Assembly: GCA_022829145.1 (NCBI GenBank)
Contig: CM040762.1
Coordinates: 23,926,436 to 23,990,435, forward strand
Origin: Albula goreensis
Taxonomy: Eukaryota; Chordata; Actinopteri; Albuliformes; Albulidae
Direction: 5' to 3'
Length of the DNA: 64,000 nt
Below the pieces are notes generated by a model, which was not told the origin of the DNA, made no database searches, and saw only the letters and a program-made list of their open reading frames with translations. The position numbers were made by a program, and so were the translations under genes. Every line of letters begins with the position of its first letter. Within the stretch, counting starts at the first letter, position 1. Shown here piece by piece: positions 1 through 13,016 of the stretch.

Positions 1-594
1 ACGGAGACAGAGGAACAGAGAGAACAGTGATAAAATGTTACATAATCACAAACCCTGTGCTCTCATCTTCCTCCCTTCTTCATATATGTTTGCTTTTAGC
101 TCTTCACAACATACAGAACAATTACAAACATTGGTGATTCATCTTTTCTCTTTCTTCCTTGCCCTCACTTCTTTTTATGTAAAATATTGTTCCATAAAAT
201 TGAATCGGTTTGTGGTTATCATACTGTATTTCACCAATCAATTCTGCACATAATTTATGTTATTTCAGAATTCTAAAGAGAACAAAACTCTTTTCTGAAG
301 CACCCCCCTGACAGATATCGAAGCTGAATATACTGTTAAAACTGATTTAACCAAGCAAATTGCCATCTTGAGGTCTTTTACTCTGACAATATTAGCAGCA
401 CTCTTCATGAAGATGAACATTAAAATGGCCAAATTTTGCCCGTCCCCTCCCTCCTTCCCTCCCCAGTGAACAGATTGAGTCTCTGTGGGACTCTGTTACC
501 CGGTGAGGCCGGGACACGCACACACACTGACACACACACACTGTCTGCATGACCCACACTTCACTCAGCAAACAAATGCACAACGCGCACACTG
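1..594. other. Intergenic, no gene seen
   Basis: AT-rich sequence leading into the CA-rich array. No exon-like open frame with splice signals, RNA gene or recognisable repeat was seen on either strand. Confidence 0.5.
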
Positions 595-1215
595 TCCTGC
601 ATCCATTTACACATTGTGTCACTGTCCTTCGCATTATAGACAAAAACAAACATCACCCTACATATACATACACACTGTGTCACTGTACTACACATTATAC
701 AAAAACACACACCACTCTGAACATACTTACACAGTGTTACTATACTACACATTACACCCAAACACACACCACCCTACACATACTTACACACTGTGTTACT
801 CTCATACACATTATACACAAACACACATCACCGCTACACATACTTACACACTGTGTTACTCTCGTACACATTATACACAAACACACAACACCCTATACAT
901 ATTTACACACTGTGTTACTGTCATACACATCATACACAAACACACACCACCTACACATACTTACACACTGTGTTACTCTCATACACATTATACACAAACA
1001 CACATCACCACTACACATACTTACACACTGTGTTACTCTCATACACATCATACACAAACACACACACTCTCTAAATTATACACAAACACACAACACCCTA
1101 TACATATTTACACACTGTGTTACTGTCATACACATCATACACAAACACACACCACCCTACACATACTTACACACTGTGCTACTGTTCTACACATTATAGA
1201 TACCAACGCACACCT
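595..1215. repeat. CA-rich tandem array, ~60-bp unit, about 10 copies
   Basis: Units of about 59-60 bp recur, each containing acacactgtgttact, then tacacattatacacaaacac. Copies drift by 1-2 bases in length and carry many substitutions, and the ends shade into simple CA repeat. Long open frames here (for example 485-1231 plus) come from the low-complexity CACAYA composition and show no protein-like sequence. Confidence 0.85.
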
Positions 1216-2695
1216 ACGTGATCACTTATAGTTCACATAGCTCAACTATGAACAATATTTGACTAAATTAGCTGGGTAACTTTCATAAATATGACAAAGT
1301 CAAAATATTTATGTGGCAATTTTATCTCGAGGACTAATATTCAATGGGCTTTATTGTGTATTTTAAACACTGTAAATTGATCAAGAGCTAGTTACACAGT
1401 TTCATTTATCTAAGCATCTTCATAATATTCACCAAAGTTTATTTACCAAGTTAGTTGGATAACCAATGAACCCGCTTCATACCAGGTTAGCTCACTGCAG
1501 GTTACAATGTGTGTGCATGTCTGCTGGAAGGTATACATTTTATTTGCCATTGAGATTTATATGAATGATAATTACCTAGTTATTGGAAATCTGAAATGCA
1601 TTTAAATAAAACAGTAACTAGCCTATGAGATATGGCATGATTGCCTTTTTATTTTAAAACTCTGCTAAAATCATCTAAACAAGCATCACATTGTTGACAA
1701 GATAATTCTTTTTTTAAAACAATGATTCTTAAAATGGTGGAATGCTTGGTAGCATCTTCATTCAACTATCGAATATTCCTAAGATTATTGTTGCGTGCAA
1801 ATTAATCCGATTCAGTTCTTGTCCTTCATAATAAATGTGAAAATCCGGCAGAGAGAAATCGTGATGTCATTATCCAAAACCCTGGTATGTCTTATATGCA
1901 TATAAGCACATCTCAACTGAACTCTATTAAGATAGTCTAAAGCAGACACATTTTTGTTAGCAATTCAAACTACTGTGTACTGTTAAAAGAAAGTGTCTTG
2001 AAACACTGAACTAGCTGGCAACTATGCCACTATGTAACTGCAACAATTGATAATACACAAATTTGTTTTGTTGAACCATTTACTTGTAAATTCACACACA
2101 GTTTTACATAAACATTAATGAATGAAGCTCATTTTGTACATGTAGCTATAGCTAATTGCCTAGAGTAATTTTTTACCTCCCCGGCTGTAAAGGATAGATG
2201 GGGAAAAACTGGTTACATGCACTCCTTCAGTGCTGGAGAGCATAAACTGCTTCAAACAGCCAGCAACTTCCATAGAGGTGAATTATTATAACAGGTATCT
2301 CAGGCATGAACCCACAGGTTCCACACATATACAGTAAGACATGAGTAACTTGGGTGGCAGATGTCAAAGGTCACAAACGCAGAGACCAATGGGGATGTCA
2401 CGAATCCAGATGACACTGTTGTCTGTCCTCCTGCCTTTCTGAAACTGCATGCATTCACACTCCACTCAAACACATTCGGAGATTAGGGCAGAGAAAAGAG
2501 GAGTGACAGTTAAATGGCTTGTTTAATCATCTCAAAATTAGCAATGACCAACATGCAGAATATGTTGGATGAAATGAAAAATGAAATATACACAATCAGA
2601 AACACACAAAAAGTACATAATTGTACAGAAAAGAGCACTCTTTTCTTTAAAATTCCAAATATCAGATATACCTGTATTACATTCAGAATTTACAT
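1216..2695. other. Intergenic AT-rich stretch, nothing recognised
   Basis: Unique-looking AT-rich DNA. Open frames are short and composition-driven. Confidence 0.5.
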
Positions 2696-2699
2696 GATA

Positions 2700-2990
2700 C
2701 AAAAAACAAGCACGAGTTCGCAATAGCTGTGAACAGGCCACTCCCACTGCCACGCCCCCCTTTAGCCAATTGGCATGGACAGAAACACACGCCTTCACAC
2801 ACACACACACACACACACGCTTGACCTCCATGCCAAATTTCAGCCTCCTAGGGCCAAAACCGTGGCCACCAAGGGGTGGGGAATTTTTTGTGGACCGACC
2901 GACCAACCAATCGACCAACCGACAGCATGAGCTATAGAGCTTTCTGGCCGCAGCTAATAAAACCTTGCCATATACCCACAGCATGTGACA
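2700..2990 (-). repeat. Dispersed repeat A, copy 1, with internal (CA)n
   Basis: Read on the minus strand, this shares blocks ctaggaggctgaaatttggc, a (TG)n tract, ttggctaaa-ggggcgtg and gagtggcctg with 30985-31195 on the plus strand. A third partial copy starts near 11610. Translation of the shared blocks gives RRLKFGMEV in both long copies, but the frame runs through the microsatellite and is probably not coding. The TE class was not identified. Confidence 0.75.
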
Positions 2991-4280
2991 TCACTACACC
3001 ACATGACGCAAAATCCAGATCACCTCAAACACCTTTTCTCGTTCTCATGGAACTGTACCAGCTACACAAAACACCTGCCATCTAAACAGATGCCTGTGTG
3101 ACAAAGTCTCCTACAAGTGCTGCTGACTCTGAACCACTTCAAATGCAAAATTGTTCTAGTACTGTTAACCTAAATTGCAGCTACAAGTACATGACTACAT
3201 GAATAGTAAATGTAATTACATTATTACATTCATGCATAGTAAATGTAATTACATATTACACACATGTAATACATTCTATGAATACATAATGAATAGATAA
3301 CACATCTGTATGGCTTCTCACTCCCATATTGTAAAAGGAGAACTATTTACAAGACAACATAAACAACTAGATGAATGGTACAGTCTAGGCTCTGCCACCA
3401 TCCCAGTTTGTCACCTCACCTAAGACCACACCCTTCAGCTGAGTAAAATTTGATGGGTCACACATCTGGGCAGAGGAACGGGATACGAGAGAACGAGAAA
3501 GGGACGGAGCATGAAACAGACACAGGGAAGCGGTTGAATCGTGTCTTACAGAGGTGTGGTATTTGCTTTCTACACAGAGTTTATTATAGAAACACTGAGA
3601 GCTTTTTGATGGAGAGAATGCCTAAATAATAGATGAACTGCAGACTGCATTTGGAATACAGCAGTATATTACAGTCTGATCTAAGACGCATTCACATGCT
3701 ACACACACATTCACTCTATACTCCTGTGCGCTCACAAACACCGACAGCATTCGCAAATATTGCACGCCAAACATGGTCCTTAAACATGCTGAATCCCCAC
3801 ATTGTTTAGTTCATAAACTGATCACTTCTATTGAATGTTTGACTTGCCAGGCAAGCCTACACTCAGTTGTTCTGAACAGTAATAGATATTGTCTACACAG
3901 ATCGATCGAACGACTGCATTAATCATACACATTTTTTTCTGATAACAACACCAACAAAACAACAGCAAGAGCAAAGGCATTTCATGTCTATAGATCTCAA
4001 AGAATTTTACACAAAATATAAATATATATTAATAAAAATGTAAATATATTTTGTAAACTATTGTACATTTTAAATTACATTTTTACTTTTTTAAATTAAG
4101 ATTTCAATCAGCTTTGGTGATGTTCAGAGAAAATCGTACAATGCCCAAACCAAACCTATATTCATTAGATTATGCAGAGAAGAATGGTTGCACGTGCGCT
4201 TGGTGAAAGGGAAACTGGCACGTGCGCGATACTGCTTTTAATCCGTAGAGAAAGGGAGAATAGACGCTTATAAGGATGGG
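2991..4280. other. Intergenic, nothing recognised
   Basis: AT-rich DNA with a short local duplication around 3190-3260 (two copies of catagtaaatgtaattaca). No gene evidence. Confidence 0.45.
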
Positions 4281-4286
4281 CGGACA

Positions 4287-4287
4287 T

Positions 4288-4332
<45 letters not shown>
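4287..4332. repeat. (GA)n microsatellite
   Basis: About 22 near-perfect GA units. The open frames across it (MSERERERE...) are artefacts of the repeat. Confidence 0.95.
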
Positions 4333-4333
<1 letters not shown>

Positions 4334-4339
4334 AGAGAG

Positions 4340-7300
4340 ATAGTGACAGTGAGGGAGAGGGAGGGTTGTAGTTGGGAGATTTTCGTGAACCGACAGCTGG
4401 ACATAAATGTAGGCTATTTCGGGACAGGATTTATTCCGTTAGTTGTGACATCAAATCCCAAAGTGTGCATTCTGAATCACTCCAAGGCTGCCCACGCTGT
4501 GGAGGTTAGCCAACAAGTTAAGCATAGCGTGATAAAACTATAGATGTAAGGGTGTTGTGTATAGCAGCCACATCCTGTAATTTTGTCTAAGTAGAGCGTT
4601 ACAATCATGTCGAAAAGGAATTTCGTGGCAACATACCCTTTATCTTATTTGTCTGGTAAAAAAACAGTAATAAACATCAAATGAACACATAAAATCAATG
4701 TGTATTACTATCCATTATTCAAATTATAATGTGAACGGGAGTAAAATGATTATCGTCCCCTGGCCGGTCCTGCAATGTAAGCGGACAAGAAAGGGACAGG
4801 TGTAACCTACGTGCTAGTAACGTTTACCCTAACTTTAGAGGGTGGACGAGGAGAAACACCCCACTGTTAAAACTGCAGTCCAAGACCGTTTAGTGTAGCC
4901 TGCAAAACGTAGGGTTTACCATTAAATGTGCATTTGGAGTGTGTTTCCCGAAAGTGTATACAAGATTATTAGGCAACAAACTTTCACTTTTTAAGTGGGT
5001 TTGCCAAAGAGGATTGCTAGAGGAGGTCTCGCTAAAGCATTTGTAGTTGGTAAATCTTATGTAGTGAGGTAATTGTACTGAAAATAAAACGTCTAAATAT
5101 CAAAATATAAAATATCAAAATATCAAAGTGTTGTATTACCCATAAATAACCGGTCTTATTCAAGATTTCAAGGGTATTTTACATTAAATCCATAAATATT
5201 AGTTTATGTACCTGTGCGAATAATTGAAACTGTGGAATTCAGGTTACCGTCTACTGCACCTGTACCCTGGGGAATACCTGAGCGAGTGGAACCTTTGGTC
5301 AACTTCCAGTATTTCATGCTGTGTCCCGGAAAACTTGAGTCAATGTGTGGACATGACGAGGGAGCAAAACTGAGATTGCGTGCGGCCTTTCAAACATCAG
5401 CACGACTGAGCCCTTGTCCTTGCTCTGATTTCAGGGACTGGTCTGTGGCGGTTGGGGCGAAGTTTAGTCGAATACTTCTTGCCAAATTTTCTCATATGAG
5501 ATTATTAACAGAAAGAATTTCTGATTCTCGCCACTATATGTCCAGGTAATAACTGGTGTAGTGATCCAGGGATTGAAGTTTATAATAGTTACAAAATTTA
5601 TTTACGTAGCGTTACTACGTGGTCGACACATTTCTGTATTACTGTTTGAAGTGCATGATTCCCTGAAAGGTAGAGTGACTATATATGTTTTTCTTCTCAA
5701 TGCTTAAGTGGCAATGTGTTGGCAGAAAAACCTGTAGCCTATTAGGCCATTACAAAGGCACAGCAATTCGTTCCATCAAGGAAAAGTAATTGGACGCTTA
5801 CCCCTGGGGTATAGTTACGCTTAATGTAGTAGTCTAGATGCACATTTAACACGGGGTTTGATATTTTTCGTGACAGTGAAAGCAAAACAGTGACCAAAGA
5901 TGGTTAAATATTTGAAATTACTGTGTTATAATTAGCCACGTCCATATTTTTTTCATAAACCACGATTAATTGCTAGGTAGACTAACACCGGAAAATGTCA
6001 CTCTCAGTTAACCTGGTAATTTTTCTGCTTAACATCTCATTAGATACGGTGATGGATGGCATTCTCCCACGAAAATATTGTTTAGGATGATTCCGATTAT
6101 GCAATAATAAGAGAATATAATCTGCCTTGATTACTCATTCATTAATCATTTAATAAAACTACTTCAACAATGGATTGGCGCTGAGTTTAAACATATTTCA
6201 ATTATGTATGATGCAACGGAGGTGTCTGTTGATTGCTTTATTAATTTCCTTTCTACTCTAACATCCCAGTCGTCATTATCACAGCGCATTACGTAATCAA
6301 CTAATCTGCTGATACTTAGTTACGTAGCTGAGTGAAACATCTACACTTTGCTACGAATTTTGAATGAAATATGAAAATGTTTCATTTCATCTTCGCGAAA
6401 TACTCGCTTCCTCTGGAAAAATAAACGAAAAAAATACTTTACATTCATATTTCATAATTTGCTTTTACATATCGGAACATTTTTACTAATTACAAGTGTG
6501 TATTTGTGCATTAATTTGTGCGTATTAATTACAGTACGTGTAATTTGTATTTAGCTATAGTTTAAATAAAAAATACTGTTGTATTAAAATTTTCACTAAG
6601 TATTAAGAACGACTAATAACGGCTATATAAAATATAATCAAATATGTATTTGTTATTTTTGCTGTGTTTGGATTTGATGTATGTGGCTTTGCCATCCATG
6701 AATTGTTACATTTTAGATTACGGGGAAAAGTCAAAGCGCTTGGTTTTCACAAGAACATTCACTTTAGATAACAGAGCATTAATAAAAGCGAAAGTCATGC
6801 TAATATATTTTTCATACAAGTATACTGTAAATGTCTTGAACTTAAAGAGCTCAGTACATAAATGCATGCATGCATGCCAGCTGAGTATGGAGAAGAGGAA
6901 GAACATGATTCAGGGATGTAATGACGTCTGTTGAGAAATTGCAAGTTTAGTAATTAAATAGTTTAGATGCCGATGGAAGCGACTTGTAACAGAAAACATA
7001 ATTTTGTAAAATGTTGAGCTGATTAGAAAATACGAAAATGAGAAGATGATCAGTTGTCTTCATATAAGATTAATGTTTTACAGGACAAGGAGGAGACTTC
7101 TGTGTCAAAACTGAAGATAATCTAGTTACAACGCCCCCACTTGACACCAAACCACCTTTATATCTTCAGTGGAAGTTCAGTCAGGAAACGAGCGTCCGAA
7201 CTCAATGCATTTATGGTCATAATGCTTTACAATATAATAAGAGCAAAAATCAAATAAAAACCTATACGTGATTTGAGATGCAAAGAATGCTAACAAACTA

Positions 7301-8200
7301 CTTTACTACGTTTTCACTTATTTTAAATAAAGTCTTAAAATATTTTTAAAACAAATTCGAATATTGTAACCAAATCTTAATATATTTAAACAGCACAGAA
7401 AGCCAGCTGTTTTTTTTTTTTTTTTTTTCAAATCAATTGGGCGGTTTAGTCTTGAATTTATCAGTGCAACTGAAGAGACAACATTTATTTTGGCTTTTTG
7501 CTATTCATACTATCGACATTTATAATTTTAAACAAAGCTGATCTCAGCTTTAATAAAATATCACGTCTGCTTTGTGCTAAACATTTCAGTTACACATAAA
7601 CTATACATGTCTACAGTGTGCATTAAAAGGTAATGTAACCTATGACTGCAGCATGGTCCATTTAAACTATATCTATATTCATTTCATTTTTGGGGGTACC
7701 TGTGTATTTTCCCGAGAGTCTTGCCCGCAACCGCTTTAATCCTTTCTGGTCGGACCTCCATCCTCACGACTCCCAGATCCGGCCGATATGCTGTCCCGCT
7801 GAAGCGCCGCTCCCCTCTCTTTCGCTACGCTTTTCAATCCTTCCCCCTCCTCCTTTTCATTCATACATGGCTAAATCTCACTTCCCTTTCCAACATTAAA
7901 TCCCCTCCTCTCTCTCGCTCTCTCTCACTCTCTCTTTTCGCTCTCTCTCTCTATGATCATGCCTTCTTTCGCTATTTGGCATTTATAGTAAACAATTATA
8001 AGAGAACATCTGACATATTCTGCCGTGACTGAAGCTGGCACAGACATATGCCACGAAAGTTTATGTACTGGTTCATTTAATTACGCTTGAGCAGTAACTT
8101 TACCTGGAATATGAAAACGTCCTATCCCACACCCCGTGTAGCTACTACATCTACCATGGCGCACATTATCGTTTCCCGTTTGCAATTCTGTATTTGATAT
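4340..8200. other. Long gene-free stretch
   Basis: No exon chain or RNA gene was recognised. It contains a poly(T) run at 7410-7428 and a CT-rich run at about 7900-7955. The 111-codon plus frame at 5214-5549 has no recognisable motif and no family resemblance. Confidence 0.45.
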
Positions 8201-8204
8201 ATAT

Positions 8205-8360
8205 GTACACACACCGTAAATACCGTTGTTTTTACGGTAAAATACTGGCAGCTGTTGTTACCAACACCTGACCGTAAAAATACATCAGAGTGTAAAATAA
8301 ATTACGGAAGAAAAAGTCAAATTTGCGGTATGAAACTGGCAGCTGTGGTTGACAGTACCC
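8205..8360. repeat. Dispersed ACGGTAAA-type repeat fragment
   Basis: Short inverted and direct copies of taccgta/acggtaaaatactggcagctgt occur at about 8215-8260 and again, degraded, at about 8325-8345. This resembles the non-autonomous DNA-transposon ends common in teleosts; the family was not assigned. Confidence 0.5.
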
Positions 8361-10700
8361 CACTGTCAAACGTAGTGGAGATGAATGTAACTATTTTTAC
8401 TTCAGCGTCCATTATTCTGCTCCTATTTGTGCTGGACCTTTCAAAATTTGAGACAAAGTACCGACATATGTATGCTTCAAAATGAAAGCATCCCAAAACC
8501 TCAAATGCTGAGAGTGTGAAAATTATTCTGAACTACACCAAGTGAAATTTGAGACAAATTCGCATTCTACCCCGCATGATGACTTGAAATTCATGTTCAC
8601 GAAATACAATAAATATAAGCTGAAAGACTGGCGTTTCATCAAATATACGTTTTAGAACTCCAGCTAAACCACAAGCATCTCAAGTCAAAAAAGATGTGGC
8701 TAGTTTTTGACTGTAAAACAAATTGTCCACAGGGGCATGTCTCTCTACATGTGACCTCAGGTAGGAAGTGGGCCGGTACACTAATAATTACATGATTCTG
8801 GCTTACTCCTGTTTGGAGAAATTGAAAGCATTATAACTTCCCCTCGTTACAATAATCTCCTACAGTTCGTAAAAGATAAAACATTCAATTCAAAGTCAAT
8901 AATATCATGTATAACAGAGTTTCAATGTACAAAGTTGTAGTAAAACGACAGCAAGTTACGAAAGAGCTAACATATTTCTCTGTGTAAATAACATTATTTC
9001 ACTGTAGTCTTAGCAGCAACTTAAAGGTGTAATTAGCTATTGTAATTATAGGTTTTTACTACAACAATTACACGAAAAAGCTCAATTTAATTGGGATCTG
9101 ATGACTGCAAAGCTATAGCATTGTATTTTCCCCACCCTGAACTGTTCAGCCCACCGCAGCAACCTGCCCCCGCAAACGCTGGAGGAGGGAGCTGTGATTC
9201 CACCAAATCACGTGACTACTGGCCCTCACTTCTTCTCACAGTGCTCCGATCACACGCTGTCTATGTATTTGGAGGATTACGCGGTCTTATGCTCGGTTTG
9301 TTCATCTGCAGGCACCCAGCCGACTAGGAGAGGTCACTAGACAGGAGCGAACTTTTAACCGGCCTACGCCCCGACCAACTGGCCAAATGTTGCCTCGCCA
9401 CTGTGAACCTCTTCTGCCGACCAGGAAGAGGAGGCTGTGGTCCATGATTCCACCCACTCTTGTGACAACTGGCCTTTGCTTTTTTCATGCTGCAGATGCA
9501 CCACCAACCACACACTGCCAATGTCGGCCATGGCCAGCTGGGATTTCAACACCCAAGCCACAGGACTCCCAGGTGAACCCTTTACCCTGTTAGCCACTTG
9601 GACGTCGGGTCATAACATTTTCATACTCAAACCATTCAATATCCCCTCCTGCCCTGTGGATGGGGGTTATTCTGGAAGATACCATTCCCATCAAGATAAA
9701 AATGTTATTCATACTCTATAGATATTCTGAAAAAATCGAATATGGAAGAAAACTTTCATTTAAAGAGTTTGGTCATGTAAATGCTGCGGCTAACTCTTGT
9801 TTGGTTGGTTGCAGTTTTCAGCTGCAGTTATTACAATAAAAATTGTAGGTTAACAGATATACTTTGTTATTTTTCCAAAAAGGTATTATAAAAAATATAG
9901 TTTTGGCTAGTACTTCTATTGATCTTTTAATATATTAAAATGACGGATAGATTTACACTGATACGGTGTATTTCTATATCAGGTTTCTGTGAGGAATAAA
10001 TTAATTATTTTGATACTGGGAAAACCCGTGATGTAATTCAAACGACCATGGAAAGCAAAGGTGACGGTAATTTGTTGTTTTTTCAAACGACGGTTGTTTG
10101 AATAAGAAAGAAGTGCCTACGGTATTTACATTACAGCATTTCCCTCTTTTTCAAACTTTATTGGATGCTTTTTTTAGTTTTACAGTCAATAACTGTGCCA
10201 TTTAAGTGTTTACCTTCATTACTATGGACACTTTTTACATTGTAGATATTGCCCCACATGACGGAAAGCACATATGTTGCATATGGAATTATACTATAAT
10301 TACTTGTTCACATATTCAGACATTTTCAGACCTGCGCTCAGCGCGACGTTTTTGACCCGTTGCGCGCCTTTTCAGTGTCTGTTCTGATTCTGACCTTGAA
10401 CCCACAGTCGTGCTTAGGAGAGTTGCGCGCTTGGATGGAGATTCATATAAATCGGGCGTTTCTCATTAAAATACCCTCTACGCGGATTCAGTCTTTGACT
10501 TAAGCGGATTTCCAGGGTGCGTATCCTGCGCGCACCGCAACCCTGTATTAAGTCGTGCGCTCCTATCGCTGAGACTCTGATATTACATTTTTTTCCCCAG
10601 TGTTGCCGTATTGCATGAAGTAGGATAACTCTTGAAATCATTTAAATTGTTTCTGGAGGGGACATCAGCAGCGCTGATGACGCATACTCGAGCGTATGGG
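8361..10700. other. Gene-free stretch, possible old repeat at 9190-9480
   Basis: The 9190-9480 segment has GC and CpG content unlike its surroundings and resembles degenerate dispersed repeat DNA (for example caggcacccagccgactagg), but no class could be fixed. The rest is AT-rich with no exon signals recognised. Confidence 0.35.
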
Positions 10701-10707
10701 TAGGCGT

Positions 10708-11073
10708 TTAGGGTCTGATTATCTTTCGATTATGGGATGGGGCCGTCCCCTTGACAGCCTGGTAGGCAAGCACCAATGTTTTAAATCTGATGTGAGCCGC
10801 CGAGACAGGTAGCCAGTGGAGGTCGGCGAGTAGGGGGTGACAATGGGTGTGTCTGGGAAGGTTAAAGACCAGACGAGCATCAGCTTTATGAATGAGCTGC
10901 AAGTGTCTGATGGTAGTTGGTGGAAGACTAGCAAGGAGGTAGTTGCAGTAGTCCTGACGGAAGAGTACCGTCACTTGAAGTAGCAGCTGCGTGGAATAGG
11001 TGGTGAGAAAGGGACGGATTCTCCTGATGTTATACAGAATTAACAATACCCTCATAAGCTTAGATGGACACAA
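10708..11073 (-). pseudogene. LINE fragment: C-terminal reverse-transcriptase region
   Basis: The minus strand reads FRQDYCNYLLASLP, then LQLIHKADARLVFNLP, then PLLADLHWLPVSAAHIRFKTL and LAYQAVKGTAP. This is the well-known C-terminal block of fish non-LTR (L2/CR1-type) retrotransposon polymerases (DYCNxLLxGLP, ARLVFNLP, LHWLPV, FKTLVLAYKAxNGxAP). Only the last ~100 residues remain, cut off at both ends, so it is a 5'-truncated dead copy. Confidence 0.85.
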
Positions 11074-11609
11074 CGCACAAAATGTATTAATGCTAGGGAT
11101 TTTTCATCATATATAGTGGTTAATGCACACAAAAATATTGAGCAAATCTGACAGGGGTTTGTGGGGACATTGTTTAATTTCTGATGGAATGACCAATATA
11201 TATGTACTGTGTGTATATTTATGTAAGAGGACAGGTCTGGGACAGACAGTATGTAATTACATGATTGCTCCATTAGGTGGAGCCATAGCCACCTCCTAAA
11301 CACTAAATGAGGACACACATGAAACTATTCTCTCACCAGTCAACCTACTTTAACTCTCTGTTTTAATTAATATCAGTTTTAATTTCCATTCATCTGAATA
11401 TAAATGTGTATACCAGCTCTCTTTAAAGCCCTTGAGCATTTAAATAAATACACTTATAAATACATACAAACAAACACAACAAATAACACGCACATACAGA
11501 CACAATAACAACCACAACAACCCAACACACAACATTCCTACACGACAACATGAAGGGTGGTAGTAAGTGGTTTGGAGAGTGTACTTTTGTCTTTTCAGGA
11601 CCTGTTTTT

Positions 11610-11665
11610 TGCGACCAGCAGCTCTATATCTTGCTCTGTTGGTTGGTTGGTTGGTTGGTTCGTGG
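11610..11665 (+). repeat. Dispersed repeat A, short third copy
   Basis: The text gaccagcagctctat...ctctgttggttggttgg matches the region just before the conserved core of the copies at 30988 (plus) and about 2950 (minus). Confidence 0.5.
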
Positions 11666-12339
11666 GCCCCCTCAAACCCTTGTGCCCTGTATACTCAGTG
11701 CCCTTTCACCCCCTTGTGCTATGCCCCTGCTCCTTTCAAGAAAAGCTGTTCAACATCAGGTAACACAAGGGGTGACACTGCCACTTACTGGCTTGAAATG
11801 TTATCGTACAGTTGTTTCCTAAAATATTCATAGCATGGTCCATTAATATCATCTTGTTGTTGTGTGCATGTGAAAGAGTCCTCCAACTCCACCCATTGTA
11901 CGCCCTCAAGAGGGGAATATTTTACCAGAAGTGAGGTGGTGTAATAGGTGAACTAGAGGAAGAGGACACACAAAGAGATAGCTTTATGCTGTTTTCAAGT
12001 TTTCTCCACGATTTTGAGGCAGGTTTTTTTTCTTTCCAGCCAGCGCACACAACCCACCTTTAACCAAAACAGGCAATAAACTGCCAGCACTCTCACATTT
12101 ATCTCCACCTGATTCGGAATGAGCCAAAAATAGCTGACTGCACACACCGCAGTATGCAGCGAAATGAACAATTTCACTGAAAGTGACACAGCAGCAGTTC
12201 TGTTATGGCTTTTGTCTGTTCGTAAAGACTGCCAGAATTCTCCGATCACTCACCAATGAACTGACTGATACTAACAGTCTCTGACTACATCCTCCATTTT
12301 GTTAATTATTTGATAGCTTACAGCAATGTTAATATTATA
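11666..12339. other. Intergenic, nothing recognised
   Basis: No exon, RNA or clear repeat was seen between the repeat A fragment and the mariner relic. Confidence 0.4.
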
Positions 12340-13016
12340 TGAGGGTAAGTAATTGCTACTAGGATTCCAGGTCATACATGCACAGGTTTATACCAAACAA
12401 AAAGTGTTTAAACATATCTCTGAGATCAGTGGATGGCAGCAGACAAGTTCTCTCATTAATATACTTGTCTTAGTCTTGTTAGGGTGCCTTCACCCTAAGG
12501 ATACTTTTTGTGCCATGTAGAAAAACTATTTTGAGGTCAGGGTTAACGAAACATTTTTAACAAAACTCAAGGGGAAATCTTCACATGGACTATTATGAAG
12601 AAGTTTTAAGAAAACTGAAAACTGCATTGCTGGGAAAAAGGCCAGTAAAGTTGTGCCGAGGATTTTTTTCCCATCACGACAATGCAGCTGCTCATTCTTC
12701 GAGGGTAGAATTTGTTGGGAAACCTTACCCCATCCACCCTACATTCCCCATCTAGCCCCTTTAAACTTCTTTTTGTTCCCAAAACTCAAAGAACATTTAA
12801 AAGGAACACGATTTGAGTCCCTCGATGATGCCAAAACTGCCATCTTGACTTCAAAATTGAAGAGCACAGGGGAGGGTTAGAGAGATGGAAACATCACCTT
12901 CAACAGTGATAGACCTAGATGGAGGATATGTCTAGAAACAATAGCTTCACATTTTGATATTTTTGTTTAATGACGGTTTCTATGATTTTGTAGCAATACT
13001 TTTTGACTTACCCTCG
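12340..13016 (+). mobile_element. Mariner-like transposon relic with TIRs
   Basis: The ends are imperfect inverted repeats: left gagggtaagt..ttgctac and right (reverse complement) gagggtaagtcaaaaagta, each flanked by TA as expected for Tc1/mariner. At about 12580-12890 the frames read MDYYEEVLRKLKTALLGKRP, FSHHDNAAAHSSRVEFVGK, then LPHPPYIPHLAPLNFFLFPK and KLKEHLKGTRFESLDDAK, the C-terminal half of a mariner transposase. It is broken by frameshifts and stops. The usual acidic residues after the HHDNA motif are lost (PHLAPLN in place of PDLAPCD). Most of the N-terminal half is missing, so this is a dead, internally deleted copy. Confidence 0.85.

Noticed and set aside
485..1231. 248-codon plus-strand open frame in the CA-rich array
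   Set aside because: Pure product of the ~60-bp CA-rich repeat (TLCYSHTHYTQTH units). Overlapping frames are open too, and there are no splice or domain signals.
5214..5549. 111-codon plus-strand frame
   Set aside because: No recognisable family, no splice-linked neighbours and ordinary composition; could occur by chance in a 64 kb window.
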